Of a stretch of 64,000 nt of DNA, positions 37,047 through 45,184 are shown piece after piece. The position numbers and the translations under genes are program-made. The stretch is from the NCBI GenBank assembly GCA_009772985.1, contig WOUS01000005.1:1-64000 (forward strand), written 5' to 3'. The DNA comes from Anaerolineaceae bacterium (GTDB taxonomy: Bacteria; Chloroflexota; Anaerolineae; Anaerolineales; Villigracilaceae). Numbering within the stretch: the first letter of the stretch is position 1; every line of letters starts with the position of its first letter. The notes under the pieces were generated by a model, which saw only the letters and a list, made by a program, of their open reading frames with translations, had not been told where the DNA came from and ran no database searches.

Positions 37047-39395
37047 TCACCGTCCCCACGAGCGCACTTCGCCTCCGTAATCCGGCAGCGGGACAACCTG
37101 GCAGGTGAACGGATTGACCAAAACCGGGCGGGTCGGTTTATACGGCTCTACGACGTTAACGATCAACCATTGCCCATCTGGGCTCCAGATTGGATGAAAT
37201 GCAAGCGTCTCATACAGCATGGCAACCAGTTTGCGCTCCGAGCCGTCCAGCCGCGAGATGAAGACCGCGCCATCCAGATTGGCTCCGAACAGCCTGGCGT
37301 TGAAAGCAATCCATTGCCCATCCGGCGAGATAGCGCCGCTTGGCGTCTTGATGGTGATGGGAAAGAGCGCTTGCGTTTCGCCCGTTTGCAGGTTGTAGGT
37401 TTTGAAAACGTGTTCGTACAGGTTGTAGATGTCGCCGACTTGCGCGCCATAGACGATGGTCTGATTATCCGGCAGCCAGCCAATCGGGTTGACGCGCGGT
37501 GAACCCGTTTCGATTTTTTGCAAGCCCGTGCCATCGGCGTTCGCCAAATACAATCCATCCGGTGGGCTGTAGAACAACAGACGCAAACCATCGGGCGACC
37601 AAACAGGGTTCGCGCCGTTTTCGAGCAAAATAGTTTGTCCGCTGTTCAAGTCGAGTATGTTCAGGCCGCCATCCTGCGACATAAAAGCGACATGCGTTCC
37701 GTCCGGAGAAAGCGACGAGTAGTAACCGCTGACCAGCCCACGTGGGTCGCTGCCATCCAAATTGGCGATGAAGACATTGATATCCGGCGGCATGGCGTCC
37801 GTGGTGAACAGGATTTTTCCGCCCAAACCGGCGGGAAGCGCTTCATTCTGACCCTTGACCTGCTCCCATTTTTCGGACGTGAGACACGCCTCGGGCGCGG
37901 ACGTTGGAATGGGTTCCGTTGTGGACGGCGGATTCCACACGACCTGCCAGGGTCCGTTGATACGATACGGCACACTTGCGCGGATGGTGAAGCGGCGCAG
38001 GCCACTGGGAATCTCCCCATAATTCATCCAGGCAAACTTTATTCCAGTAAGAGGTCCACCCCCGCCACCGCCACCGCTCATAACTTCTATCAAAGGCGTC
38101 TGTGGAACATCATCCATCACGTTGATAAAAATGCCGCCTGCTTTGTCCTCGTATGTAAACTTGAGGGAAGAAGCCCATTGAGGGTCGTCGCTCTCCACCA
38201 GTTGAGCCGATAACAAGCGGACGGTATGTCCCTCGAAAGTCAAATCGCGGTTGATCTCCCAGGTCTGGCCGATTTGCGGGTTGGGGCCCAGGTCGAGTTC
38301 GAACGGGATTTGCGGCAAGATTTGCATCTCGACCCACGCAAGGGTAAGCGTGAGCGGTGCGGCGAAGGCTTTCTGGTTCGTGCGATAGATCCACGAAACT
38401 TTGTTGGGATCGTAGACGGTGTTATCCTGCGACTCGAAGCGCGTTTCCTCGAATGGGATTCGATTCCCGTTGGCGTCGGTCATCTTGATCACAGCCATCG
38501 TGTCGAAATAACTGAAAATACTTTGCGCCGGAAAGGTCGCCCCGCTCAAATCCAGACTGCCATACAGTTGATAGCCGCCTTCCACCTCGACAAATTTTTC
38601 GAGGGTCAAAGTAATGCCGTTGAGCGTCATCGTATTGGACAGAACAGGCGTACTCGTCACATCTGCGGCGGGGGGATTCGTCGCGGCGGGAGTGGAGAGT
38701 TCGATGACAGGCGCAACCGTCATATCGGGCGGCGCGGGCGCAAAGCGCAATGGGATTTCCCAATTTTCGGGGAGCGCGCCCGGCAGGGTGAAGCCAATGC
38801 AATCGAATGTCAGTACGGCCTCGTTTACGTTTGCGGGGATTGGCCCATATTCGAGGGAGTTTTCGAAATGCGTCCAGCCGCCTGCTCCAATATAACCGCC
38901 TTCCAAAATCGTTCCATCTGCAAGGCGCAGGTTTGCGTTGCCAATACAACCAATCGATTCGTCGGAGGGATAAGCCTCACTCGGCACGCCCTCGACGCTC
39001 ACGAGGATTACGGTTCTATCCGCGCTGAGCACCGCCGCTTTGACGGTGACAGTTACGCCCTCGCGTGTCACGCTGACCGGCTCGGCCAGTATCCGCAGCG
39101 GCGCTTCCTGGCTGACAATGCCCACGCCGGGGATGTAGCCGAACAGCCTTTGCATGGCCGCTACCACGCGCTGCGGACCAATGGCCAGGAACGCGATCAG
39201 CAAAACAGCCAGCACCGTCAGCGCCCACTGCCAGGCCGGGCGCGGGAAGAACCGCTCTGGCTGGGATTTTTTCTCCATTGCTTTTGCAGCCAGTTTCGAG
39301 CGTAGTCCGTTCACAAAGGCCGCATCCGGAGCGGGAGCGGAAGCCGCGGCGCGGACTTTTTCTTCGAATTCCGGGGAGAGCATCGGGTTACGCAT
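37047..39395 (-). CDS. Anti-sigma-factor-like membrane protein with C-terminal TolB-like propeller
   Basis: 782 residues. The first ~45 residues are cytosolic (MLSPEFEEKVRAAASAPAPD...), followed by one transmembrane helix (WALTVLAVLLIAFLAIG). The outer part has beta-rich DUF4179-like domains (PLRILAEPVSVTREGVTVTV) and a C-terminal propeller with PD40-type repeats (YSSLSPDGTHVAFMS, NPVWSPDGLRLLFYS, SGAISPDGQWIAFNA, HPIWSPDGQWLIVN). Its start overlaps the sigma gene by 8 nt. Together they look like a sigma factor held by a membrane sensor that reads an outside signal with its propeller. Confidence 0.8.
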   Translation of the reverse strand: MRNPMLSPEFEEKVRAAASAPAPDAAFVNGLRSKLAAKAMEKKSQPERFFPRPAWQWALTVLAVLLIAFLAIGPQRVVAAMQRLFGYIPGVGIVSQEAPLRILAEPVSVTREGVTVTVKAAVLSADRTVILVSVEGVPSEAYPSDESIGCIGNANLRLADGTILEGGYIGAGGWTHFENSLEYGPIPANVNEAVLTFDCIGFTLPGALPENWEIPLRFAPAPPDMTVAPVIELSTPAATNPPAADVTSTPVLSNTMTLNGITLTLEKFVEVEGGYQLYGSLDLSGATFPAQSIFSYFDTMAVIKMTDANGNRIPFEETRFESQDNTVYDPNKVSWIYRTNQKAFAAPLTLTLAWVEMQILPQIPFELDLGPNPQIGQTWEINRDLTFEGHTVRLLSAQLVESDDPQWASSLKFTYEDKAGGIFINVMDDVPQTPLIEVMSGGGGGGGPLTGIKFAWMNYGEIPSGLRRFTIRASVPYRINGPWQVVWNPPSTTEPIPTSAPEACLTSEKWEQVKGQNEALPAGLGGKILFTTDAMPPDINVFIANLDGSDPRGLVSGYYSSLSPDGTHVAFMSQDGGLNILDLNSGQTILLENGANPVWSPDGLRLLFYSPPDGLYLANADGTGLQKIETGSPRVNPIGWLPDNQTIVYGAQVGDIYNLYEHVFKTYNLQTGETQALFPITIKTPSGAISPDGQWIAFNARLFGANLDGAVFISRLDGSERKLVAMLYETLAFHPIWSPDGQWLIVNVVEPYKPTRPVLVNPFTCQVVPLPDYGGEVRSWGR

Positions 39396-39918
39396 GGCTT
39401 TCCTCCAACTGGCTTTGCAGCCGGGCCAACAGCCGGTACAGGGACTTTTTCACCGTGTCTTCTTTCTTTTTCAGCAGGGCCGCCATTTCCGCAAAGGACA
39501 GGCCGGCCGCGAAGCGCAGGCGGATGAGTTCGCGGTCGCTTTCGCCGAGGCCGCGCACGAGGTCCAGCAGGCGTTTGATCTCATCCCCGCGCGCCACGCG
39601 GGTGACCGGGTCGGGTTCGTCCGACCGGTCCGCCTCCGAGAGCGGGACCTGGGGCCTGCGCCGGCGGAAATGATCCATGGCCTTGTTGCGAGCGATGGCA
39701 AACAGCCAGGCCGACAGGTGGCCGCGGTGATGGTAGCGCGGCAGCGATTCGAGCGCGGCGAGGAACGTTTGCGCGGTCAGGTCTTCCGCGTCGGCGGGAC
39801 TGGCCAGGCGGCTGTAGAAGTAGCGGTACACCGGCTGGACATAGCGGTCGTAGAGCGCGGCAAACTCCGCCGGGTCGCGCTGGGCGGCCGCGATCAAAAT
39901 CGAATCATCATTTTTCAT
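39388..39918 (-). CDS. ECF-type RNA polymerase sigma factor
   Basis: 176 residues; start at 39918 with GGAG upstream. Region 2 is EFAALYDRYVQPVYRYFYSRL ... AEDLTAQTFLAALESL ... LSAWLFAIARNKAMDHFRRR; region 4 is ESDRELIRLRFAAGLSFAEMAALLKKKEDTVKKSLYRLLARL. Directs transcription in response to an envelope or external signal, presumably released by the overlapping downstream partner. Confidence 0.93.
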   Translation of the reverse strand: MKNDDSILIAAAQRDPAEFAALYDRYVQPVYRYFYSRLASPADAEDLTAQTFLAALESLPRYHHRGHLSAWLFAIARNKAMDHFRRRRPQVPLSEADRSDEPDPVTRVARGDEIKRLLDLVRGLGESDRELIRLRFAAGLSFAEMAALLKKKEDTVKKSLYRLLARLQSQLEESHA

Positions 39919-40087
39919 TTTTCTCCATTGCGCGGTTGCAACGATGGGCATTGCCATGCAATTTCCTTTCTGCCCGGGCTGTACCAGATTGAATACATCC
40001 GGTTGTTAAACGCAGTGCGCGGCAGAAAGGGACAAGAGATTTCCTCGTTCCGACACTCCAGCGTCCGCCAAGCACCGGGGACGAATC

Positions 40088-40167
40088 CCACGGCTGATAT
40101 TCTGGAAGCCGCCCGAGGGCGGCTAAAAGGCCAGTCCGCTTTAGCGGACTTCGAGTCTCAGCCGTGG
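40088..40167. repeat. Nested palindromic element
   Basis: Outer arms CCACGGCTGA (40088-40097) and TCAGCCGTGG (40158-40167) enclose two further perfect hairpins, GCCGCCCGAGGGCGGC (40108-40123) and AGTCCGCTTTAGCGGACT (40133-40150). Three-stem structure in the gap between the sigma gene and the aminotransferase; could be a REP-like mobile palindrome or a structured RNA. Confidence 0.75.
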
Positions 40168-40220
40168 ATTTCAATCCGTGCAGCAGCAAGGGTCACGACG
40201 CGGAACATCGTGACCAGAAA

Positions 40221-41402
40221 TTAAAGCAACTGTTTGAGCGCCTCCTCCACCAGCGCATCCACATCCCGCCGCGTGTTGTAGCCCTGCACGCTGACGCGGA
40301 TGAGTTTGCGCCCGTTCCAGGCGATCAGCGGGACCTCGATGCGGTGTTCATCGTAGAGGCGCGTTTTCAGCGCGGCCAGGTCAACCGAGTCCGGCAGGGG
40401 CGCGGCGGCCATCTGCAGCCCCGGCCCCCCTGTAGTCCCCCCATTTCCAAAACCAGAAATGGGGGGACGGCGCGTCAGCGCACAAATCCGTTCCTGCGCT
40501 TCAACGACCAAATCATGGCAGGCCGCCCGCACCTTCGGCCAGTCGTGCTCCTCCTGGAAGCGGATCGCATCCGGCACGGCCAGGAAGGCGGCGATGTCGC
40601 GCGTCCCGGTCCACTCGTGATGGTCCACAAACTGCGATGGGCCGGGCATTTCAGATTCGTATCCCCACGAGACGACCAGCGGCTTGAGCAGGCGCTGGAC
40701 TTCGGGCCGGGCGTACAAAAATCCCGCGCCCTTCGGCGCGCACAGCCACTTGTGCAGGTTGCCGCCGTAAAAATCCGCGCCGAGTTCGTCCAGCCGCAGC
40801 GGGACCTGGCCGGGCGCGTGCGCGCCGTCTATCACGGTGATGATCCCCTCGGCGCGGGCGCGGCGGACAACGGCCTCCACCGGGAACAGAAGCGCGGTCG
40901 GGCTGGTGATGTGGCTGAGGAAAATGACGCGGGTGCGCGGCGTAACGCCTTTCCACAATTCGTCCACAAAAGCCCTCACCCCTGTCCCCTCTCCCAAAGA
41001 CGGGAGAGGGGTGGGAATCGGCTGATTGATGTAACGAAACCCGCGCTCCTTCGCCAGGAAGCGCCAGGTGCGGTCGAGCGCGCCGTACTCGTGGTCGGTG
41101 CTGAGGACTTCGTCAGCAGGCCCGAGGTCCAGCGAGCGGGCGACGATGTTCAGCGAGACGGTCACGTTCGAGGTGAAGACCAGGTTGTCGGCGGCCGTCC
41201 CGAGGTAATTCCCCAGCGCGGCGCGCGCGGCAGACATCAGGTCCGTGAAGCGGCGGCCGAGGAACTCCACCGGCTGGCGTTCCAGTTCACACTGCCAGCG
41301 TTGGTAGGCTTGAAAGACCGGGCGCGGACAGGCTCCAAACGAGCCGTGGTTCAGGAAGGTGACCGAAGGGTCGAGCAGGAAATAGCGGCGCAGGTTGAAC
41401 AT
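40221..41402 (-). CDS. Class V PLP-dependent aminotransferase (isopenicillin-N epimerase-like) with in-frame insertions
   Basis: 393 residues. FLNHGSFGACP at the start, HEYGALDRTW, ITSPTALLFPVE, VIDGAHAPGQVPL, and the PLP lysine in GGNLHKWLCAPKGAGF identify the isopenicillin-N-epimerase/cysteine-desulfurase-like group. Two segments look foreign: PIPTPLPSLGEGTGVRA (about residues 128-144), encoded by a CCCTCACCCC...GGGAGAGGGGTGGG element, and PPISGFGNGG near residue 315, encoded by a 12-bp palindrome (40436-40467). Start codon lies 21 nt from the divergent MFS start and 6 nt from a TATAAT box. Substrate unknown. Confidence 0.87.
   Translation of the reverse strand: MFNLRRYFLLDPSVTFLNHGSFGACPRPVFQAYQRWQCELERQPVEFLGRRFTDLMSAARAALGNYLGTAADNLVFTSNVTVSLNIVARSLDLGPADEVLSTDHEYGALDRTWRFLAKERGFRYINQPIPTPLPSLGEGTGVRAFVDELWKGVTPRTRVIFLSHITSPTALLFPVEAVVRRARAEGIITVIDGAHAPGQVPLRLDELGADFYGGNLHKWLCAPKGAGFLYARPEVQRLLKPLVVSWGYESEMPGPSQFVDHHEWTGTRDIAAFLAVPDAIRFQEEHDWPKVRAACHDLVVEAQERICALTRRPPISGFGNGGTTGGPGLQMAAAPLPDSVDLAALKTRLYDEHRIEVPLIAWNGRKLIRVSVQGYNTRRDVDALVEEALKQLL
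40436..40467. repeat. Perfect 12-bp inverted repeat inside the aminotransferase gene
   Basis: TCCCCCCATTTC (40436-40447) and GAAATGGGGGGA (40456-40467) with an 8-nt loop, translated in frame near the C-terminus. Confidence 0.8.
40973..41015. repeat. CCCTCACCCC/GGGAGAGGGG element, copy a (inside aminotransferase)
   Basis: CCCTCACCCCTG then CCCCTCTCCC-AAAGAC-GGGAGAGGGG and TGGG. Palindromic, in frame, translated as part of the aminotransferase. Related to copies at 49946, 51486, 52303 and 60460. Confidence 0.85.
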
Positions 41403-41407
41403 GGAGC

Positions 41408-41417
41408 GATTATAATC
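41408..41417. promoter_or_regulatory. Symmetric bidirectional -10 element GATTATAATC
   Basis: This perfect palindrome reads TATAAT on both strands (41411-41416 plus; 41414-41409 minus). The plus-strand ATG (41424) begins 7 nt after it and the minus-strand ATG (41402) 6 nt before it. Neither gene has room for a Shine-Dalgarno sequence, so both transcripts should be leaderless. -35 boxes are weak on both sides. Confidence 0.7.
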
Positions 41418-41423
41418 CCCGCC

Positions 41424-42701
41424 ATGTTTCGCAGAATTTTTGCCATCTCCGGCGTGCCAGAACAATACCGCTCGAACTTCCTGCATTTCTACTTCGACAT
41501 CGCCTGGTTCGGGGTGTTGAGCGGCAGCGCGGCCAGTTTCCTCGGCGTCTATCTCACGCGCCTGGGCGCGGCCGGGATGCAGCTCGGCCTGCTCAGCGCC
41601 ACCGGCGCGGCGGTGGGACTGCTGATGGCCATCCCGGCCGGCCGCTGGCTGGAAGGCCGCCCGATCAGCAAGGCGGTCTTCTGGACCTCCATCGGCCAGC
41701 GTTTTTTCTACCTGCTCTGGATTCCCCTGCCCTGGCTGTTCGGCGCGCAGGGACAGATCTGGGCGATGATCTCGTTTGCCCTGCTGATGGCCGTCCCGGC
41801 CACCGCGCTGGGGGTGGGCTTCAACACCCTGTTCGCCGCGGCCGTGCCGCCGGAGTGGCGCGCCCCGGTGGCGGGCATCCGCAACGTGATGCTCTCGGTC
41901 ACGTTCATCGCCTCCTCGCTCGGCTCCGGCTACATCCTGGACCGGGTGGCCTTCCCGGCTGGATACCAGATCGTGTTCGCCATCGGCGCGTTCGGCGCGT
42001 TGATGAGCAGCCTGCACCTGTACTTCGTCCGCCCCCTGCCCGCGGCGGACGCGCCCGCCCCGGACCGCAAGCCTGCCCCCGCCCGCCAGCCTTCCCGCCG
42101 CCGCGGCTGGCGCGCCGCCATCCGCGCCGACATCTGGAAGACGCCGTTCGGCGCCATCCTGCTGGTCATGCTCTTCTTCACGCTGGCGCAGTACCTGGCC
42201 CTGCCGCTCTTCCCCATCTACTTCGTCCGCAACCTGGGACTGACCGATGCCCAGATCGGAATCGGGACGGCCATCTTCTACCTGGCGCACTTGATCGGCT
42301 CGACGCAACTGGCGCGCCTGACGCGCAAACTGGGGCATCACAAGATCACCGCCTACGGCTCGATGGCAATGTGCCTCTACCCGATCATCCTCGGCCTGTC
42401 CAACGGGCCGGCAGCCTACTACTTCCTGCAAACCATCGGCGGGCTGGTCTTTTCCATGGTGGGCGGCGCGCAGGCCAACTACCTGCTGGAAAACATCCCG
42501 GCGAACGACCGCCCGGCCTACCTGGCCTGGTACACCGTCATCGCCAACGCCAGCATCCTGGCCGGGTCGCTGGCGGGACCGCTACTCTCGGATTGGATGG
42601 GCATCAGCCTGGCCTTGATCGTCTTCGGCGCGCTGCGCCTGCTGGGAGGCTGGGCCATCCTGAAATGGGGGCGCGGGAAGGAAGTTACGATTTACGATTG
42701 A
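41424..42701 (+). CDS. MFS transporter
   Basis: 425 residues with about 12 helices; a long basic loop (APDRKPAPARQPSRRRGWRA) separates the halves. GRWLEGRPISKAVFWTSIGQR is the loop 2-3 region. Upstream extension of the open frame is not coding; ATG 41424 is set by the promoter. The last codons (KEVTIYD) lie in a 7-nt-period repeat (42687-42721), so the C-terminus may have been rewritten by that repeat. Substrate unknown. Confidence 0.87.
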   Translation: MFRRIFAISGVPEQYRSNFLHFYFDIAWFGVLSGSAASFLGVYLTRLGAAGMQLGLLSATGAAVGLLMAIPAGRWLEGRPISKAVFWTSIGQRFFYLLWIPLPWLFGAQGQIWAMISFALLMAVPATALGVGFNTLFAAAVPPEWRAPVAGIRNVMLSVTFIASSLGSGYILDRVAFPAGYQIVFAIGAFGALMSSLHLYFVRPLPAADAPAPDRKPAPARQPSRRRGWRAAIRADIWKTPFGAILLVMLFFTLAQYLALPLFPIYFVRNLGLTDAQIGIGTAIFYLAHLIGSTQLARLTRKLGHHKITAYGSMAMCLYPIILGLSNGPAAYYFLQTIGGLVFSMVGGAQANYLLENIPANDRPAYLAWYTVIANASILAGSLAGPLLSDWMGISLALIVFGALRLLGGWAILKWGRGKEVTIYD

Positions 42702-42721
42702 CGATTTTCGATTGGCGATTT
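42687..42721. repeat. Heptamer-period repeat (5 units)
   Basis: ACGATTT-ACGATTG-ACGATTT-TCGATTG-GCGATTT, covering the stop codon of the MFS gene. Confidence 0.8.
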
Positions 42722-42773
42722 CGCGCAGTTTCCCCCGAAGCGCTTCCCGTGTTACAATCTTCCCGGATAACTT

Positions 42774-43235
42774 ATGCCTGAACACGTCAAGGTCGTAGCG
42801 ACCAACCGCAAAGCCAAGTTCGAATACTTCCTGCTGGAGCATTTCGAAGCCGGGCTGGCCCTGCAAGGCAGCGAGATCAAATCCATCCGCGCCGGGCAGA
42901 TCAGCCTGGCGGAAGCATTTGTCAGCGTGGAAAACGGGCGGGACGCCTTTCTTGTCGAAGCGCACATCGCCCCCTACGCGCAGGCCAGCCGGTTCGGGCA
43001 CGACCCGACGCGGCCGCGCCGCCTGCTGCTCCACCGCAAGCAGATCCGCGAACTCTGGGACGCCGTCCGCCAGAAGGGCGTGACGATTGTCCCGACGCGC
43101 GTCTACCTGAAAGACGGGCGCGCCAAACTGGAGATCGCCATCGCCAAAGGCAAGAAACTGCACGACAAACGCGAAGCCATCGCCCGGCGCGACGCCGAGC
43201 GCGAATTGCAGCGCGAAACGCGCAAAGGTGAATGA
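42774..43235 (+). CDS. smpB: SsrA-binding protein SmpB
   Basis: 153 residues. VVATNRKAKFEYFLLEHFEAGLALQGSEIKSIRAGQISLAEAFV, the NGRDAFLVEAHIAPY segment and the basic C-terminal tail KGKKLHDKREAIARRDAERE are diagnostic. SmpB brings tmRNA to stalled ribosomes for trans-translation. No ssrA gene was recognised in this window. A TACAAT -10-like box (42753-42758) precedes it. Confidence 0.97.
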   Translation: MPEHVKVVATNRKAKFEYFLLEHFEAGLALQGSEIKSIRAGQISLAEAFVSVENGRDAFLVEAHIAPYAQASRFGHDPTRPRRLLLHRKQIRELWDAVRQKGVTIVPTRVYLKDGRAKLEIAIAKGKKLHDKREAIARRDAERELQRETRKGE

Positions 43236-43236
43236 C

Positions 43237-44022
43237 ATGCCCGCATCCACCATCGGCGGCATCAACCTGCTCCCCGAACCCGAAAAACGGGAAATCTACG
43301 CGCGCCTCATCCCGCGCGAACTGACCGAACGACTGCGCATCCCGCCCTCCTTCGTGGACGAGGCGGGCCGCCCCCTGCTGGACCTGCGGGCGGTCTCCGG
43401 TAAAACCGACGTGGAACTGCGCCTGTACCACCGCGCCGGTTTCGCGGACCCGGTCCTTTACGGCCACATGACCGACACCCTCAGCGGGCAGATCCACATC
43501 CTGCTCTACATCGTGAACGACCCCGACTCGCCGCGCTTCGACGTGGACATCATGCCCGACGGTTCGCCAACCAAATTTGGCATGGCGCAGCGCAATCTGT
43601 CCGCCGAACAGGCGGCCCTGGAAGCAGGACTGGCTCCCGGTCAGACCCGCCGCGGGCTGCGCATTCTGCCGCCTGCCATCATCGCGTTCGAACAATTTGT
43701 CGCCAGCCTCGGCAACGACGTTTATTTTGTCGAGCCGTTGTATTATCACGTGGCAGCCATTTTCGAAAAATACGGATTCGCCTACCAGGTGGGGAAAAAA
43801 TTAATGGAACGCATCCAGGCCGGGTTCAGCCAGGGCGGAGACCTGCGCGCCCGGCTGGACGGGGCCACGCCCTTCCGCCGGGCGGAGGCCGCGCAGACCA
43901 TCCGCCTGCGCTCGTGGGCCATCCACGACGGGCTGCTGGGCGAGCCGTTCACCAACGTGACGATGTATAAACGTGTGGGGAAATTAGCCGGCGTTTCCAC
44001 CTGCCAGGGCTGTCCCTGGTAA
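43237..44022 (+). CDS. Conserved-looking protein of unknown function after smpB
   Basis: 261 residues; ATG 43237 lies 1 nt after the smpB stop with AAAGGTG as ribosome site. Compact, soluble, no signal peptide, with INLLPEPEKREIYARLIPRELTERLRIPPS near the start and GVSTCQGCPW at the very end (CxxC). Codon use matches the neighbours and there is no frame damage, so it is a real gene. No family recognised. The coupling to smpB suggests common expression only. Confidence 0.75.
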   Translation: MPASTIGGINLLPEPEKREIYARLIPRELTERLRIPPSFVDEAGRPLLDLRAVSGKTDVELRLYHRAGFADPVLYGHMTDTLSGQIHILLYIVNDPDSPRFDVDIMPDGSPTKFGMAQRNLSAEQAALEAGLAPGQTRRGLRILPPAIIAFEQFVASLGNDVYFVEPLYYHVAAIFEKYGFAYQVGKKLMERIQAGFSQGGDLRARLDGATPFRRAEAAQTIRLRSWAIHDGLLGEPFTNVTMYKRVGKLAGVSTCQGCPW

Positions 44023-44056
44023 ATCATCCGGCCTTGTAAAGCCCGCTCTGGAATGA

Positions 44057-44196
44057 ACCGCGAAGGAACGAAGTCCGCGAAGATTCTTCATGGACGCGAA
44101 GGACTTCTTCGCGAGCAGGATGTGTCCTTCGCGTGCGCCTGCCCCCGCTCGCCTGTCCCCCGCATTTTGGGGGATTGGGGGTCGCGCCTTCGCGGT
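44057..44196. repeat. Repeat-rich gap with CGCGAAGG motifs
   Basis: Ends ACCGCGAAGG (44057-44066) and CCTTCGCGGT (44187-44196) are inverted. Inside are more copies of CGCGAAGG and its complement and a CCCCC...GGGGG hairpin. No gene is seen between 44023 and 44222. Confidence 0.7.
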
Positions 44197-44222
44197 AAAA
44201 CACTGCCTCGCCGGGGAGACAA

Positions 44223-45170
44223 TCACCGCCGGTAGGTGCGGACGAAAACGTCCACCATTTCCGGGTCGAAATAAATGCTGCGGTTGCGCTTGAGTTCGTC
44301 CATGCCCGCATCCGCCGACATGCTGGAATGGTAGGGGCGGTTGGTCGTCATGGCGTCGAAGGCGTCCACAATGGCCAGCAGGCGGCCTTCGCGCGGGATA
44401 TCCTCCCCTTTCAGGCCGCGCGGGTAGCCGCTGCCGTTCCACCACTCGTGATGATACAAAACGTACGGGATGGCGGCGCGCAGGTGGTCCACACCTTCCA
44501 GCATCCTGGCCCCCGCCTCCGGGTGCTGGCGCATCAGTTTCCATTCCTCTTCATCCAATGGTCCGGTCTTTTTCAAGACCAGGCTCGGCACGATGATCTT
44601 GCCGATGTCGTGCAGGATGGCGCCAAACTCCAGTACAGTGATATCCTCGTTGCCCCAGTTGAGCGCAAAAGCCAGGTTGAGCGCCAGGCGGCGGACGCGT
44701 TCCAGGTGGCCGGCGGTGTACGGGTCGCGGGTCTCGATGACGTTCGCCAGCATGATGACGGTCTGGAGATGGGCAGCGCGCGTGTCGAACAGTTCCACCT
44801 GCCGGCGGCGGTCGAGGCGGGCGCGCACGGCGTTGACCAGTTCCGGGGCGTCGAACGGCTTGAAGAGGTAATCGTCCACCCCCAGCGACCGCGCCCGGCT
44901 GACGTCGTTCCGCTCGGTGCGGGCGCTCAGGAACAGGAAAGGCACGGTCACGCCCTGCGGCGTGGAGCGCACCGACTCCAGCAGTTCGTAGCCGTCCATC
45001 TCCGGCATCATGATATCCGAGACCACCAGGTCGGGCTTGATGGCAACGAACAGGTCCAGGGCCTGTTTACCATTCGGCGCGGGGAACAACTCGTATCCTT
45101 CCACTTCCAGGATACTGCGCATGACTTCCAGCAGGAGCGTGTCGTCTTCTACAAGTAAGATTTTGGTCAT
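44223..45170 (-). CDS. Response regulator with HD-GYP domain (c-di-GMP phosphodiesterase type)
   Basis: 315 residues. Receiver domain 1-120 with phospho-acceptor D52 (VVSDIMMPEMDG), T/S and K105 (FKPFD). HD-GYP domain from ~130: ILHDIGK (H187, D188), HHEWWNGSGYPRGLKGEDIP, VDAFDAMTTNRPY. This RpfG-like design breaks down cyclic di-GMP on phosphorylation. No histidine kinase is adjacent. 14 nt upstream ends a propeller lipoprotein gene. Confidence 0.93.
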   Translation of the reverse strand: MTKILLVEDDTLLLEVMRSILEVEGYELFPAPNGKQALDLFVAIKPDLVVSDIMMPEMDGYELLESVRSTPQGVTVPFLFLSARTERNDVSRARSLGVDDYLFKPFDAPELVNAVRARLDRRRQVELFDTRAAHLQTVIMLANVIETRDPYTAGHLERVRRLALNLAFALNWGNEDITVLEFGAILHDIGKIIVPSLVLKKTGPLDEEEWKLMRQHPEAGARMLEGVDHLRAAIPYVLYHHEWWNGSGYPRGLKGEDIPREGRLLAIVDAFDAMTTNRPYHSSMSADAGMDELKRNRSIYFDPEMVDVFVRTYRR

Positions 45171-45184
45171 ACGCCACCTTTTTC

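Noticed and set aside
40164-41423. Upstream 420 codons of the frame that contains the MFS gene at 41424
   Set aside because: This part is antisense to the class V aminotransferase; the promoter palindrome and protein similarity place the start at 41424.
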